64,000 nt of DNA from Denitromonas ohlonensis (GCF_007625205.1 NZ_VMNI01000007.1:124001-188000), one strand, 5' to 3'; shown: positions 7,951-19,070, counted from the stretch's first letter. Translations and numbers: made by a program. Notes: generated by a model not told the origin, from the sequence alone.

Positions 7951-8799
7951 TCAGTCTTGCGCTTCGGCGACGGCTCTGAGTACCTCGAGCGGGCCGGTCT
8001 CCGTCAGCGCTTGGAGTTGATCCCGGGATTTGACGAACAAGGACCCCGCAAAGCCGAGGGCATTGATCGACATGTGCTGCCAGCGCTCGACCGAGCGGGG
8101 GATCACGCACATCCATTCACGGGTCATCAACAGGTTGTATGGCGGCAGATCCGCGCGCGCCGGTGCGATGCCAAGTTGCGTGAGCAGCGTGCGATAACAC
8201 TGCCCCAGCCCTGAGCCGAGCTCGTCGGACGACCAGAGGGCGGTGGGGAGTGACGCGAAAGCGTGTCGAAACCCGAACCGCGCGACGGTGTCGTCCGGCT
8301 GCTCGGAGACGCGCTGGGCCAGCGGCGGCAGGTCGGGAATCCATTGCAGGTGTTTATGGTCCTGACTGGCGCCGGCGCGCTCGCCTGCGTTGTAGAAACC
8401 CAGCCCGCCGTGCGCCGCGAGAATCGCGCCGAGAGCAGCAAAATCGTCGTCGGTGATGGGCCGGGTCTGCGCTTCGAAGTCGCTCGTCACGATCAGCAGG
8501 TGGCGCGCCATCACCGGGTACTTGTTCAGCAACACCAGATGATGTTCGCCGATGGCGCCGAGCGTCAGTGTGGCTTCGGGCGGCAGGAAGGGGTTGTGGG
8601 TGGCTGAACGGGTGGGTTTGTGGCGGTGCACCTGGCCGTCGCGCCGGGCGATCCACTTGACGACAAAGGGCGCGCCGCGGTCGCTCAGCTGCGCCTGATC
8701 GGTTTCGATCGGTTGCAGCGCGCCGCAGGCGTAGGCCTCGCCGAGACGACGGTCGATGGCATCAAGGCTCAGGTCGGGTGGGGCGGGCGGGGCAGTCAT
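7951..8799 (-). CDS. apa: ATP adenylyltransferase (Ap4A phosphorylase) family protein
   Basis: The 282-residue product is a HIT-superfamily nucleotidyl transferase. HNPFLPP and LGAIGEHHLVLLNKYPVM (about residues 68-95) resemble the N-terminal half, and the active-site motif GASQDHKHLQWIPDLP (about residues 164-179) carries the H-x-H-x-Q triad whose central His forms the nucleotidyl intermediate. The C-terminal NLLMTREWMCVIPRS is also characteristic. These enzymes phosphorolyse diadenosine tetraphosphate to ADP and ATP. The gene is monocistronic and transcribed away from the response regulator across an intergenic inverted repeat. Confidence 0.85.
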   Translation of the reverse strand: MTAPPAPPDLSLDAIDRRLGEAYACGALQPIETDQAQLSDRGAPFVVKWIARRDGQVHRHKPTRSATHNPFLPPEATLTLGAIGEHHLVLLNKYPVMARHLLIVTSDFEAQTRPITDDDFAALGAILAAHGGLGFYNAGERAGASQDHKHLQWIPDLPPLAQRVSEQPDDTVARFGFRHAFASLPTALWSSDELGSGLGQCYRTLLTQLGIAPARADLPPYNLLMTREWMCVIPRSVERWQHMSINALGFAGSLFVKSRDQLQALTETGPLEVLRAVAEAQD

Positions 8800-8811
8800 G
8801 GCCGGCTCATG

Positions 8812-8887
8812 ATCCTAGAAACCGCAGTTGACCGCTTGTGCCCATGAGCAAGGTATTGAACATGCGAACCTTTTCGGTTTCTAGGAT
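8812..8887. repeat. 76-bp intergenic element with perfect 13-bp terminal inverted repeats
   Basis: ATCCTAGAAACCG at 8812-8824 is exactly inverted as CGGTTTCTAGGAT at 8875-8887, with a 50-bp spacer containing a smaller AAGGT/ACCTT dyad. The element fills most of the divergent space between the Ap4A phosphorylase-like gene (start 8799) and the response regulator (start 8979). It could be a miniature mobile element, a dispersed palindrome or a long-range operator. The sequence alone does not decide. Confidence 0.6.
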
Positions 8888-8978
8888 GATAGCGATTTGT
8901 GTCGAGGCGGCAAGCCGGTTACGGTCAACTTCAGGCAAACTGCAAATCTTCGAAGCGATCCATTCATGAGAGCGACGC

Positions 8979-9368
8979 ATGCGAATCCTGATAGTCGATG
9001 ATGATTATGTGAATCGCAAGCTGCCTGCGGTTGTCCTGGGGCGTGTCGGGCATGAAGTTGTCGAAGCGGCCACCGGTGCCGAGGCGCTGACGTTCGCGGC
9101 CAGTGATGCCTTTGATGTGGTGTTGCTGGATCTGACCATGCCGGACATGAGCGGCTATGAGGTCTGCCGCCAGTTGCGCGCCGCGGACGGCGGCGGCCGG
9201 TTGAGGGTGGTGGCCTATACCGCTTACGGCGTGGACGGGCTGCGCGATCAGGTGCTGGCGTCGGGCTTTGATGCCCTGCTGCTCAAACCGGTGACGCCGG
9301 CCGAGATTCTCGAGGCGCTGGTGCCGCGCTCAGCCGGCGCCGGCGGCGCGCCGCCGGCGCTCGGCTAA
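8979..9368 (+). CDS. Single-domain response regulator (CheY-like receiver)
   Basis: The 129-residue product is one receiver domain without an output domain. The acidic pair is in ILIVDDDYVN (residues 3-12), the phosphoacceptor Asp is in VVLLDLTMPDMSGYE near residue 51, the switch Thr is in VVAYTAYG, and the invariant Lys is in ALLLKPVTP near residue 105. Such proteins shuttle phosphate or act as adaptors, often with hybrid histidine kinases. No kinase gene is adjacent, so the partner is unknown. The last 13 codons overlap the end of the convergent channel gene. Confidence 0.92.
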   Translation: MRILIVDDDYVNRKLPAVVLGRVGHEVVEAATGAEALTFAASDAFDVVLLDLTMPDMSGYEVCRQLRAADGGGRLRVVAYTAYGVDGLRDQVLASGFDALLLKPVTPAEILEALVPRSAGAGGAPPALG

Positions 9369-11048
9369 CCACTCCCATACCCAGCCGCCGGGCCGGTCAG
9401 CGCCGGTCAGTACATAGTCGAGTGTGTGGCCGTTGGTCACCGTCAGCGCAAAGTCGCGCCTTGCGGCCGGCAGGCCGACCAGCAACAAGCGATCTCCCGG
9501 GCGGATGATTTCGTCCGGCGATGGCCGGATGATGTGGTCGTCATCATCGCGGCGCAGGTACAGCACGGCAGCTTCGAGTGCGGCGGCGCGATCATGCGGA
9601 TTTCGCAGCAGGTCGCCCAGGCGCACGCTGCCGCTGTTGCGCATCAGGTGCCGGTACAGCGCCGGCGCACGCCGAAGATTGAGGCGCACACTCCAGACGG
9701 CGGGCACCGTCCAGCCAAAGCGGTCGGTCAGCTGCTCGACCAGCTCGGCGGACCATGCGTCGTCTTTGGTGGCGATCTCGGCCAGGAAGGGTTCGAGCAA
9801 GGGCGTGGTCAGCACCGCCAGGCACTCATGGCCGATGATCTCGCTCGGGACCACCGTGACGTCAGATTCAAAGGCGTCGAACAACGCGTGATTGGCATAA
9901 GCGTTCATGCGCAGGATCACGAACAGATTCGGGTTCAATTCGCGGGCAGTGACGGCAATCGACAGGTTGTCGAAGTCGTTGCCGGTGGTGGCGACGATGC
10001 CAACCGCCTGGTTGATGTTGGCACGCTCAAGTGTGGAAGCGCCGGTGCCGTCGCCCTTGACCACGCGGTGTCCGTGGCCGTCAGGCGCTTCGCGATCGAT
10101 GATGGTGACCGGAACCGCTTCGCGGTCGAAGGCTTCGACGATGACCTTGCCGAATCCTCCGTAGCCGCACAAGACCCACTTGCCCCGCGGCGGATCGCGG
10201 TGACGCTCGACGGCGGTGCCGGGCAGGCCGGTGAGCCAGGTCAGCAAGTGATAGGTGTTGGGCGCATGCAGCGCCAGCGCCAGGTATTCGGCGAATTTGG
10301 CGTACGGGTTGATGATGTAGCGGGTGCCGAAAGAGGCCATGTTGGCGGCGATTTCGGTCGACCCGGCGCGGCACAGCACCGGCAGTTTCGGCGCCAGCAG
10401 CCGGGCCGAAATGGCGACCGCCAGGTTGGTGTTGTCATCGTCCGTCAGCGCCAGCACGCCCCGGCAGTGGCGACTCGTAAGCCCGGCAAAGCGCAGCGTT
10501 TCGGGCAGGCTGGCATCCGCCGCCAGGCAGGGCATGTCGGTCACGTAGCCATGCAGTTCCTGCTCGCCGGCCTTGTCGGGGTTGCGCTCGACCACCACGG
10601 CGCGCTCGCCCAGGCGATCGAGCGCCTTGCATACCAGGCGTCCGGTTTCGCCGTAGCCGCACACCAGATAGAAGGGTTCGTGGATGCGGCGGACCTGCCG
10701 GGCAAAGTGCTCAGTGGCCACGGCGTTCTGAAAGGTATGGTCTTGCAACAGCGAAAACAGCGAGCCGATGGTGTAGGCCCAGCCGACCACCGCCAAGTAA
10801 ATGCAGATGGTGGCCCACAGGCGTTGCTCGTTGGAGAACTCGATCGGGATTTCACCAAAACCGATAGTGGTGGCGGTGTAGCTGATGAAGTAGAAGGCGT
10901 GAAAAAAGCTCATCTTCTCGCCGCCGATTCCCGGCGCCAAGGTGAGGCCAAGCACCGAGATGGCGAAAATCGTGATGAGCGTGATCAGCGGCGCCCGCAG
11001 GCGCCGCATGGCAAGAAACAGTGTGCTGTGGTGAGTGGCTGGCGTCAT
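9330..11048 (-). CDS. Potassium channel / TrkA-N (RCK) protein with two RCK modules
   Basis: The product has 572 residues. Two membrane helices (about 18-38 and 74-96) bracket a pore loop with ISYTATTIGFGEIP; TIGFGE is a K+-channel-like selectivity filter. Two Rossmann-type RCK/TrkA-N domains follow, with nucleotide-binding loops VCGYGETGRLVC near residue 130 and VLCGYGGFGKVI near residue 275. A TrkA-C-like end (RPGDRLLLVGLP) closes the protein. It is probably a ligand-gated K+ channel of the inner membrane. The start at 11048 lies inside the stop of the preceding gene (ATGA overlap), so translation is coupled. Its 3' end overlaps the convergent response regulator by 39 bp. Confidence 0.88.
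   Translation of the reverse strand: MTPATHHSTLFLAMRRLRAPLITLITIFAISVLGLTLAPGIGGEKMSFFHAFYFISYTATTIGFGEIPIEFSNEQRLWATICIYLAVVGWAYTIGSLFSLLQDHTFQNAVATEHFARQVRRIHEPFYLVCGYGETGRLVCKALDRLGERAVVVERNPDKAGEQELHGYVTDMPCLAADASLPETLRFAGLTSRHCRGVLALTDDDNTNLAVAISARLLAPKLPVLCRAGSTEIAANMASFGTRYIINPYAKFAEYLALALHAPNTYHLLTWLTGLPGTAVERHRDPPRGKWVLCGYGGFGKVIVEAFDREAVPVTIIDREAPDGHGHRVVKGDGTGASTLERANINQAVGIVATTGNDFDNLSIAVTARELNPNLFVILRMNAYANHALFDAFESDVTVVPSEIIGHECLAVLTTPLLEPFLAEIATKDDAWSAELVEQLTDRFGWTVPAVWSVRLNLRRAPALYRHLMRNSGSVRLGDLLRNPHDRAAALEAAVLYLRRDDDDHIIRPSPDEIIRPGDRLLLVGLPAARRDFALTVTNGHTLDYVLTGADRPGGWVWEWLAERRRRAAGAG
9337..9360. repeat. Perfect 24-bp GC palindrome inside the overlap of two convergent genes
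   Basis: The 12-bp half at 9337-9348 (GCGCCGGCGGCG) is followed directly by its exact reverse complement at 9349-9360. It lies within the 39-bp stretch that codes for the C-termini of both the response regulator and the channel. It has no T tract, so it is not a standard terminator, but it could still act as a shared 3'-end structure. Confidence 0.7.
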
Positions 11049-11428
11049 CGACGCTGCATGATGGTTTCGGCGATCAGGATGATGACCGACACCACGTTGG
11101 CAAACAGCGCGCCGCCCGACAGCGACACGACCTTGGCGGTCATGTCCGGCGTCATGCCGGTGCCGACCACATGGGCGCCATAACCCCACACCATGGCGGC
11201 GGCGATCAGTTGCAGGTCGGCCACCAGCGAGGTGGATAGATGCACCGCGCCGATCTGGGTGCGATCACCGAACTTGAGCACCGTGGCAATCAGGTTCACC
11301 ACGATGGCGGCGAATAGTTCGTAGATGTCGTGGTGTTCGGGGTTGCTCAGGTCGCCGACAAAGAAACCGAAGTTGAGCGTGGCGGCGAGGACGATGAAGA
11401 AGCCGAAGATGACCTTCTCGAGATTCAT
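11045..11428 (-). CDS. Small four-helix membrane protein (probably DUF6394)
   Basis: The 127-residue product begins MNLEKVIFGFFIVLAATLNF and has about three or four hydrophobic stretches. A well-ordered central segment reads ELFAAIVVNLIATVLKFGDR. I believe it matches the uncharacterised DUF6394 family, from memory only. Its stop codon overlaps the channel's start (ATGA), a strong sign that the two form one operon and may form one membrane complex. The frame is open to 11470, but residues before 11428 do not look coding. Confidence 0.7.
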   Translation of the reverse strand: MNLEKVIFGFFIVLAATLNFGFFVGDLSNPEHHDIYELFAAIVVNLIATVLKFGDRTQIGAVHLSTSLVADLQLIAAAMVWGYGAHVVGTGMTPDMTAKVVSLSGGALFANVVSVIILIAETIMQRR

Positions 11429-11485
11429 GCGCGGGCGCTCCGGATGACGGCAAAGCCTGATTATAGGCACCGCTCGGGTGCGCTG

Positions 11486-11881
11486 TCAGTCGTCCTGAAA
11501 CTCGCCGTCAACATAAAACCAGCGTCCGTTTTGGCGGCGGAAGCGGCTTCGCTCGCGAATCTGCCCGGCGCGACCGCCGCTGCGATAGCGCGCGATGAAG
11601 GACACCGTGCCCGCATCGCCATCGGTTGGCGGGGCGGAAGCGATTGTGAGCCCGAGCCAGCGCATGGGGGGCTCATCGTCCAGGCTGAGGCTGTCGGGGC
11701 GGGTGTCCGGGTGCCAGCTGGCGAGCAGGTAGCTCGTGTCGCCGCGCGTGAAAGCCGTGTAGCGGCTACGCATCAGCGTCTCGGGCGTGTCGGCGGCCCG
11801 CGTACCCGCCAGGACCGGCCCGCAGCAGGCGTCGAAGGTGGCGGGACGCCCGCAGGGGCAGGGGGTGGGCTTTTTCTTCAT
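11486..11881 (-). CDS. YchJ-family protein (UPF0225, N-terminal SEC-C motif)
   Basis: The 131-residue product begins MKKKPTPCPCGRPATFDACCG, a SEC-C type zinc-binding motif (CPC...CC). MRSRYTAFTRGDTSYLLASWHP and WLGLTIAS then match the YchJ middle domain, an NTF2-like fold, with RERSRFRRQNGRWFYVDGE at the C-terminus. The function of the family is not established. It lies 29 bp upstream of the acnA stop, in the same orientation as acnA, and may be read with it. Confidence 0.88.
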   Translation of the reverse strand: MKKKPTPCPCGRPATFDACCGPVLAGTRAADTPETLMRSRYTAFTRGDTSYLLASWHPDTRPDSLSLDDEPPMRWLGLTIASAPPTDGDAGTVSFIARYRSGGRAGQIRERSRFRRQNGRWFYVDGEFQDD

Positions 11882-11910
11882 GGCGCGGGCCGGGCGAAAT
11901 GGCGAGCGCG

Positions 11911-14598
<2,688 letters not shown>

Positions 14599-14765
14599 GA
14601 CGGACTCCGATCGGTTGGCGGATGCAGCATTGGAGCAAGTCGGACCCGCGATACGCCCCGGTGTTCCCGCAGGCGTTACGCCGGCGCGGCAAGCGCGCTA
14701 CAATTGCTGCAGGTGCGTAAGCGTGCCGTAAGTCGCTTCGTCCAAACTGAGTCTTATAAAAGATA

Positions 14766-14804
14766 TATAATTCGATCGTTTGCCCCAAGGTCGTTTCTTG
14801 GGGC
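14766..14804 (+). promoter_or_regulatory. Candidate acnB -10 box and 5'-UTR stem-loop
   Basis: TATAAT stands at 14766-14771 with no good -35 hexamer. Eleven bases further on, GCCCCAAG (14782-14789) and CTTGGGGC (14797-14804) form a perfect 8-bp stem with a 7-nt loop, 33 bp before the acnB GTG. If transcription starts near 14778, the stem-loop is at the very 5' end of the mRNA, where it could stabilise the message or bind a regulator. Both are inferences from sequence. Confidence 0.5.
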
Positions 14805-14837
14805 TCCCTGCCACTGTGTTACAGGAAGGATATCGCC

Positions 14838-17435
14838 GTGCTACAAGCCTACCGTCAGCATGCCGCCGAGCGCGAAGCGCTTGGCATTCCCGCTCTGCCG
14901 CTGGACAAGCAGCAGACCGAAGAACTGGTTCAACTGCTTCAGAACCCGCCCGCCGGCGAAGAAGCGTTCCTGGTTGAGCTCCTGACCTACCGCGTTCCTG
15001 CCGGTGTGGATGACGCAGCCAAGGTCAAGGCCGAGTTCCTGGCCCAGGTCGCCAAGGGCGAGCTCGCCTGTGGCCTGATTTCGCGCGCCAAGGCCGTCGA
15101 ACTGCTGGGCACCATGCTCGGCGGTTTCAACATCAAGCCGATGATCGACGTGCTCGACGATGCAGACGTCGGTGGCATCGCCGCAGAGGGCCTGAAAAAG
15201 ACCCTGCTGATGTTCGATTACTTCCATGACGTCAAGGAGCTGGCCGAGAAGGGCAGCGCCAACGCCAAGGCCGTGATGCAGTCCTGGGCCGACGCCGAGT
15301 GGTTCACCAGCCGCCCGGAAGTGCCGGCCTCGATGAAGATCACCGTATTCAAGGTCACCGGCGAAACCAACACCGACGACCTGTCGCCGGCGCCGGACGC
15401 CTGGTCCCGCCCCGACATCCCGCTGCACGCGCTGGCCATGCTGAAGAACCCGCGCGAAGGCATCACGCCGGAAGAAGCCGGTGTACGCGGCCCGGTCAAG
15501 TTCATCGAAGACATGCGCGCCAAGGGCAACCTGGTCGCCTATGTCGGTGACGTGGTCGGTACCGGTTCGTCCCGCAAGTCCGCCACCAACTCGGTGCTGT
15601 GGTTCACCGGCGAAGACATCCCCTTCGTGCCGAACAAGCGTTTCGGAGGTGTGTGCCTCGGCTCCAAGATCGCCCCGATCTTCTTCAACACCATGGAAGA
15701 CGCTGGCGCGCTGCCGATCGAAATCGATTGCGGCGAAATGAACATGGGCGACGAGGTCGAGCTCAAGGTTGACCAGGCCACGGCCAAGGTCACCGCCTTC
15801 AAGAACGGCACGCAAATCGCCGAATCGCAGCTCAAGACCGCGGTCATCCTCGACGAAGTGCGCGCCGGTGGCCGTATTCCGTTGATCATCGGTCGTGGCC
15901 TCACCGCCAAGGCACGCGAAGCGCTGGGCCTGCCGGCTTCCAAGCTGTTCCGTCTGCCGCAAGATCCGGCCGATTCCGGCAAGGGTTTCTCGCTGGGCCA
16001 GAAGATGGTTGGCCGCGCATGTGGCCTGCCGGAAGGCCAGGGCGTGCGTCCCGGTACTTACTGCGAGCCGAAGATGACCACCGTCGGCTCCCAGGACACC
16101 ACCGGCCCGATGACTCGCGACGAGCTCAAAGACCTCGCCTGCCTGGGCTTCTCGGCGGATCTGGTGATGCAGTCCTTCTGCCACACCTCGGCCTACCCGA
16201 AGCTGGTCGACGTCAAGACCCACCGTGAACTGCCGAGCTTCATGTCCACCCGTGGCGGCGTCTCGCTGCGTCCGGGTGACGGCGTGATCCACTCCTGGCT
16301 CAACCGTCTGCTGCTGCCCGACACCGTCGGTACCGGTGGCGACTCGCACACCCGTTTCCCGATCGGAATTTCCTTCCCGGCCGGTTCCGGTCTGGTGGCC
16401 TTCGCGGCTGCCACCGGCGTGATGCCGCTGGACATGCCCGAATCCGTGCTGGTGCGCTTCAAGGGCGAGCTGCAGCCGGGCGTCACCCTGCGTGACCTGG
16501 TCAGCGCGATCCCGCTGTACGCCATCCGCCAGGGTCTGCTGACGGTTGAGAAGAAGGGCAAGAAGAACATCTTCTCTGGCCGCATCCTCGAAATCGAAGG
16601 CTTGCCGAACCTCAAGGTCGAGCAGGCATTCGAGCTGACCGACGCCTCCGCCGAGCGCTCCGCCGCCGGTTGCACGGTGCACCTCGACAAGGCGCCGATC
16701 GTCGAGTACATGAACTCGAACATCACGCTGATGAAGTGGATGATCGCCAACGGCTACGAAGATGCCCGCACGCTCAAGCGTCGCATCGCCTCGATGGAAG
16801 ACTGGATCGCCAACGGCGAACTGCTGTCGGGCGACGCCGATGCCGAATACGCTGCCGTGATCGACATCGATCTGGCCGACATCACCGAGCCGATCGTGGC
16901 CTGCCCGAACGACCCGGACGACGTCAAGCTGCTGTCGGAAGTGTCCGGCACCAAGATCGACGAAGTGTTCATCGGTTCGTGCATGACCAACATCGGTCAC
17001 TTCCGTGCTGCGGCCAAAGTGCTCGAAGGCAAGTCGGACATCCCGACCCGCCTGTGGGTGGCCCCGCCGACCAAGATGGACGCCATGATCCTGACCGAGG
17101 AAGGTTACTACTCCACCCTCGGCAAGACCGGTGCGCGCATGGAGCCCCCGGGCTGCTCGCTGTGCATGGGTAACCAGGCGCAGATCCGCAAGGGCTCGAC
17201 CGCCATCTCGACCTCGACGCGTAACTTCCCGAACCGTCTGGGTATCGACACTCAGGTCTTCCTCGGTTCCGCCGAGCTGGCCGCGGTGTGCGCCCTGACC
17301 GGCAAGATCCCGACCCCGTCGGAGTATATGGCCCAGGTCGAGTCGCTCAAGGCCCAGGCCGGCGAAGTGTATCGCTACATGAACTTCGACCAGATCGAAG
17401 CCTTCCAGGAAGTGGCCGATACGGTTGATGCCTGA
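14838..17435 (+). CDS. acnB: Aconitate hydratase B
   Basis: The 865-residue product is full length for AcnB, the main TCA-cycle aconitase of proteobacteria. It has the N-terminal HEAT-like domain (LQAYRQHAAEREALGIP... through about residue 160). The swivel domain follows with VTGETNTDDLSPAPDAW near 172 and VGTGSSRKSATNS near 238. In the Fe-S domains, GDSHTRFPIG lies near 500, EVFIGSCMTNIGHFRAA near 708, and EPPGCSLCMGNQAQI near 770 supplies further cysteine ligands. Translation starts at GTG 14838 behind AGGAAGGA. A hairpin lies in the 5' UTR and an intrinsic terminator follows. Confidence 0.97.
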   Translation: MLQAYRQHAAEREALGIPALPLDKQQTEELVQLLQNPPAGEEAFLVELLTYRVPAGVDDAAKVKAEFLAQVAKGELACGLISRAKAVELLGTMLGGFNIKPMIDVLDDADVGGIAAEGLKKTLLMFDYFHDVKELAEKGSANAKAVMQSWADAEWFTSRPEVPASMKITVFKVTGETNTDDLSPAPDAWSRPDIPLHALAMLKNPREGITPEEAGVRGPVKFIEDMRAKGNLVAYVGDVVGTGSSRKSATNSVLWFTGEDIPFVPNKRFGGVCLGSKIAPIFFNTMEDAGALPIEIDCGEMNMGDEVELKVDQATAKVTAFKNGTQIAESQLKTAVILDEVRAGGRIPLIIGRGLTAKAREALGLPASKLFRLPQDPADSGKGFSLGQKMVGRACGLPEGQGVRPGTYCEPKMTTVGSQDTTGPMTRDELKDLACLGFSADLVMQSFCHTSAYPKLVDVKTHRELPSFMSTRGGVSLRPGDGVIHSWLNRLLLPDTVGTGGDSHTRFPIGISFPAGSGLVAFAAATGVMPLDMPESVLVRFKGELQPGVTLRDLVSAIPLYAIRQGLLTVEKKGKKNIFSGRILEIEGLPNLKVEQAFELTDASAERSAAGCTVHLDKAPIVEYMNSNITLMKWMIANGYEDARTLKRRIASMEDWIANGELLSGDADAEYAAVIDIDLADITEPIVACPNDPDDVKLLSEVSGTKIDEVFIGSCMTNIGHFRAAAKVLEGKSDIPTRLWVAPPTKMDAMILTEEGYYSTLGKTGARMEPPGCSLCMGNQAQIRKGSTAISTSTRNFPNRLGIDTQVFLGSAELAAVCALTGKIPTPSEYMAQVESLKAQAGEVYRYMNFDQIEAFQEVADTVDA

Positions 17436-17449
17436 ACCGCAAGCCTGAT

Positions 17450-17522
17450 CAGGTCAGCTTCGGCTGACCTGTAGCAACACCAAAAACGCCACCGGCAGGG
17501 AACTGCGGGTGGCGTTTTTTTA
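17450..17522 (+). terminator. acnB 3' hairpins with intrinsic terminator
   Basis: A first small hairpin (AGGTCAG / CTGACCT, 17451-17470) is followed by a second, where AAAAACGCCACC (17482-17493) pairs with GGTGGCG and runs into seven T residues (to 17521). The second is a classical rho-independent terminator for acnB. Confidence 0.85.
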
Positions 17523-17564
17523 TGATGCGCGCGGCGAGGCTTTCTGGCGCGGTTTGAAGAAAGT

Positions 17565-17646
17565 GAGCCGGCCGGACACGCACGAGGCGCTCCCCGTCAG
17601 GCCGGCTCGAAAGTCGGTGTTGTCGGCGCGACTGCGTCGCGCCGAC
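17565..17646. repeat. Two tandem inverted repeats downstream of aspA
   Basis: GAGCCGGCC (17565-17573) is inverted at 17600-17608. GTCGGCGCGA (17622-17631) is inverted at 17637-17646 with a 5-nt loop. They lie between the acnB terminator and the end of aspA on the opposite strand. The second hairpin is 20 bp beyond the aspA stop but lacks a T tract, so it may be a 3'-end-protecting or weak termination structure for aspA. Confidence 0.55.
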
Positions 17647-17666
17647 GTGTTGCTAGTGTGTTGGAC

Positions 17667-19070
17667 TTAGTGCGAGCGGGGTGCGGTCAGCACCTCGGGG
17701 CGCAGCGCGTCGTCGAGTTCTGCCTGCGTCATCAGTCCTTTTTCGAGCACCAGTTCGGCCACGCTGCGTCCGCTGCGCAGTGCTTCACGCGCCGCCCAGG
17801 TGGAGTGCTCGTAACCGATGTGCGGGTTCAGCGCGGTGGCCAGGCCAGCCGAGCAGCGCACGCGTTCGGCGAGCATCTCGACGTTGGCGGTAATGCCGAC
17901 CACGCAGTTGTCGGTCAGCGTGCGGCAGCCGGCGGCCAGGTGCTCGATGCTCTTGAACAGCGAGTGGGCAATGATCGGCTCGAAGGCATTGAGCTGGAGC
18001 TGACCGGCTTCCGAAGCCATGGTGATGGTCATGTCGTTGCCGATGACCTCGTAGGCGATCTGATTGACCACTTCGGGGATGATCGGGTTGACCTTGCCCG
18101 GCATGATGGACGAGCCGGCGGCGCGCTCGGGCAGGTTGATTTCGTTGAAGCCGGCCTGCGGGCCGGACGACAGCAGGCGCAGGTCGTTGCAGACTTTCGA
18201 CAGCTTGCAGGCCACGCGCTTTAGCACGCCGGAGAGCTGTACAAACGAGCCGGTGTCCTGCGTGGCTTCGATGAGGTTGTGGGCGGGCACCAGACGCACG
18301 CCGGAGAACTCGGACAGCAGCTCGGTGGCGAGCTTGGCGTAGCGGATGTCGGTGTTGATGCCGGTGCCAATCGCGGTGGCGCCGAGGTTGACCTCCTGGA
18401 TCAGCGCAATCGCTTCCTGCAGGCGGGCCATGTCTTCCTGCACCATGATGGCGTAGGTCATGAACTCCTGACCCAGCGTCATCGGCACGGCGTCTTGCAG
18501 CTGGGTGCGACCCATCTTCAACACGGTCGAAAACTCGGTTGCCTTGGCCGAGAAGGCGTCATGCAGCGCAGCCATGGCGCTCAACAGATCCTGGATGGCA
18601 AAGACAATCGCGAGCTTCAGCGTCGTCGGATAGACGTCATTGGTGCTCTGCGACATGTTGACATGGTTGAGCGGGTGCAAGGCGGCGTAGTCGCCCTTGG
18701 CCTTGCCCAGCTTCTCGAGCGCCAGGTTGGCGATCACTTCGTTGGCGTTCATGTTGGTCGAGGTGCCGGCACCGCCCTGGATGACGTCAACCACGAACTG
18801 GTCGTGCAGCTTGCCGTCTTCGATGTCGCGGCAGGCGGCGATGATGGCGTCTGCGTGTTGCGGGTCGAGATGGCCGAGCTGGCAGTTGGCGACTGTGGCA
18901 GCGCGCTTAACCAGGGCCAGCGCCTTGACGAGCTCGGGGTAGGAGCTGATGTGGCGGCCGGTGATCTGGTAGTTTTCGATGGCGCGCAGGGTGTGGATGC
19001 CCCAGTAGACGTCATTGGGGACGTCACGGTCGCCAAGCAGGTCGTGTTCAGTGCGGGTGGTGTTTGACAT
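17667..19070 (-). CDS. aspA: Aspartate ammonia-lyase
   Basis: This 467-residue member of the fumarase/aspartase superfamily converts L-aspartate to fumarate and ammonia. The signature GSSIMPGKVNP, carrying the catalytic serine loop, lies near residue 318. GGAGTSTNMNANEVIAN near 98, NMSQSTNDVYPT near 138 and GRTQLQDAVPMTLGQE near 186 are the other active-site blocks. The start at 19070 (MSNTTRTEHDLLGDRDVP) matches family N-termini; the frame stays open upstream but the extra residues are not aspartase-like. The gene is downstream of a LysR regulator (77-bp gap, same strand) and beside a symporter and a racemase, suggesting aspartate use as carbon or nitrogen source. Confidence 0.95.
   Translation of the reverse strand: MSNTTRTEHDLLGDRDVPNDVYWGIHTLRAIENYQITGRHISSYPELVKALALVKRAATVANCQLGHLDPQHADAIIAACRDIEDGKLHDQFVVDVIQGGAGTSTNMNANEVIANLALEKLGKAKGDYAALHPLNHVNMSQSTNDVYPTTLKLAIVFAIQDLLSAMAALHDAFSAKATEFSTVLKMGRTQLQDAVPMTLGQEFMTYAIMVQEDMARLQEAIALIQEVNLGATAIGTGINTDIRYAKLATELLSEFSGVRLVPAHNLIEATQDTGSFVQLSGVLKRVACKLSKVCNDLRLLSSGPQAGFNEINLPERAAGSSIMPGKVNPIIPEVVNQIAYEVIGNDMTITMASEAGQLQLNAFEPIIAHSLFKSIEHLAAGCRTLTDNCVVGITANVEMLAERVRCSAGLATALNPHIGYEHSTWAAREALRSGRSVAELVLEKGLMTQAELDDALRPEVLTAPRSH

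Noticed and set aside
9426-11183. 585-codon plus-strand frame opposite the K+ channel gene
   Set aside because: The reverse-strand protein has a selectivity filter and two nucleotide-binding loops; the opposite frame is Gln/Gly/Val/Arg-rich antisense.
14841-17000. 719-codon open frame antisense to acnB
   Set aside because: The acnB reading has complete aconitase motifs; the antisense frame shows none.
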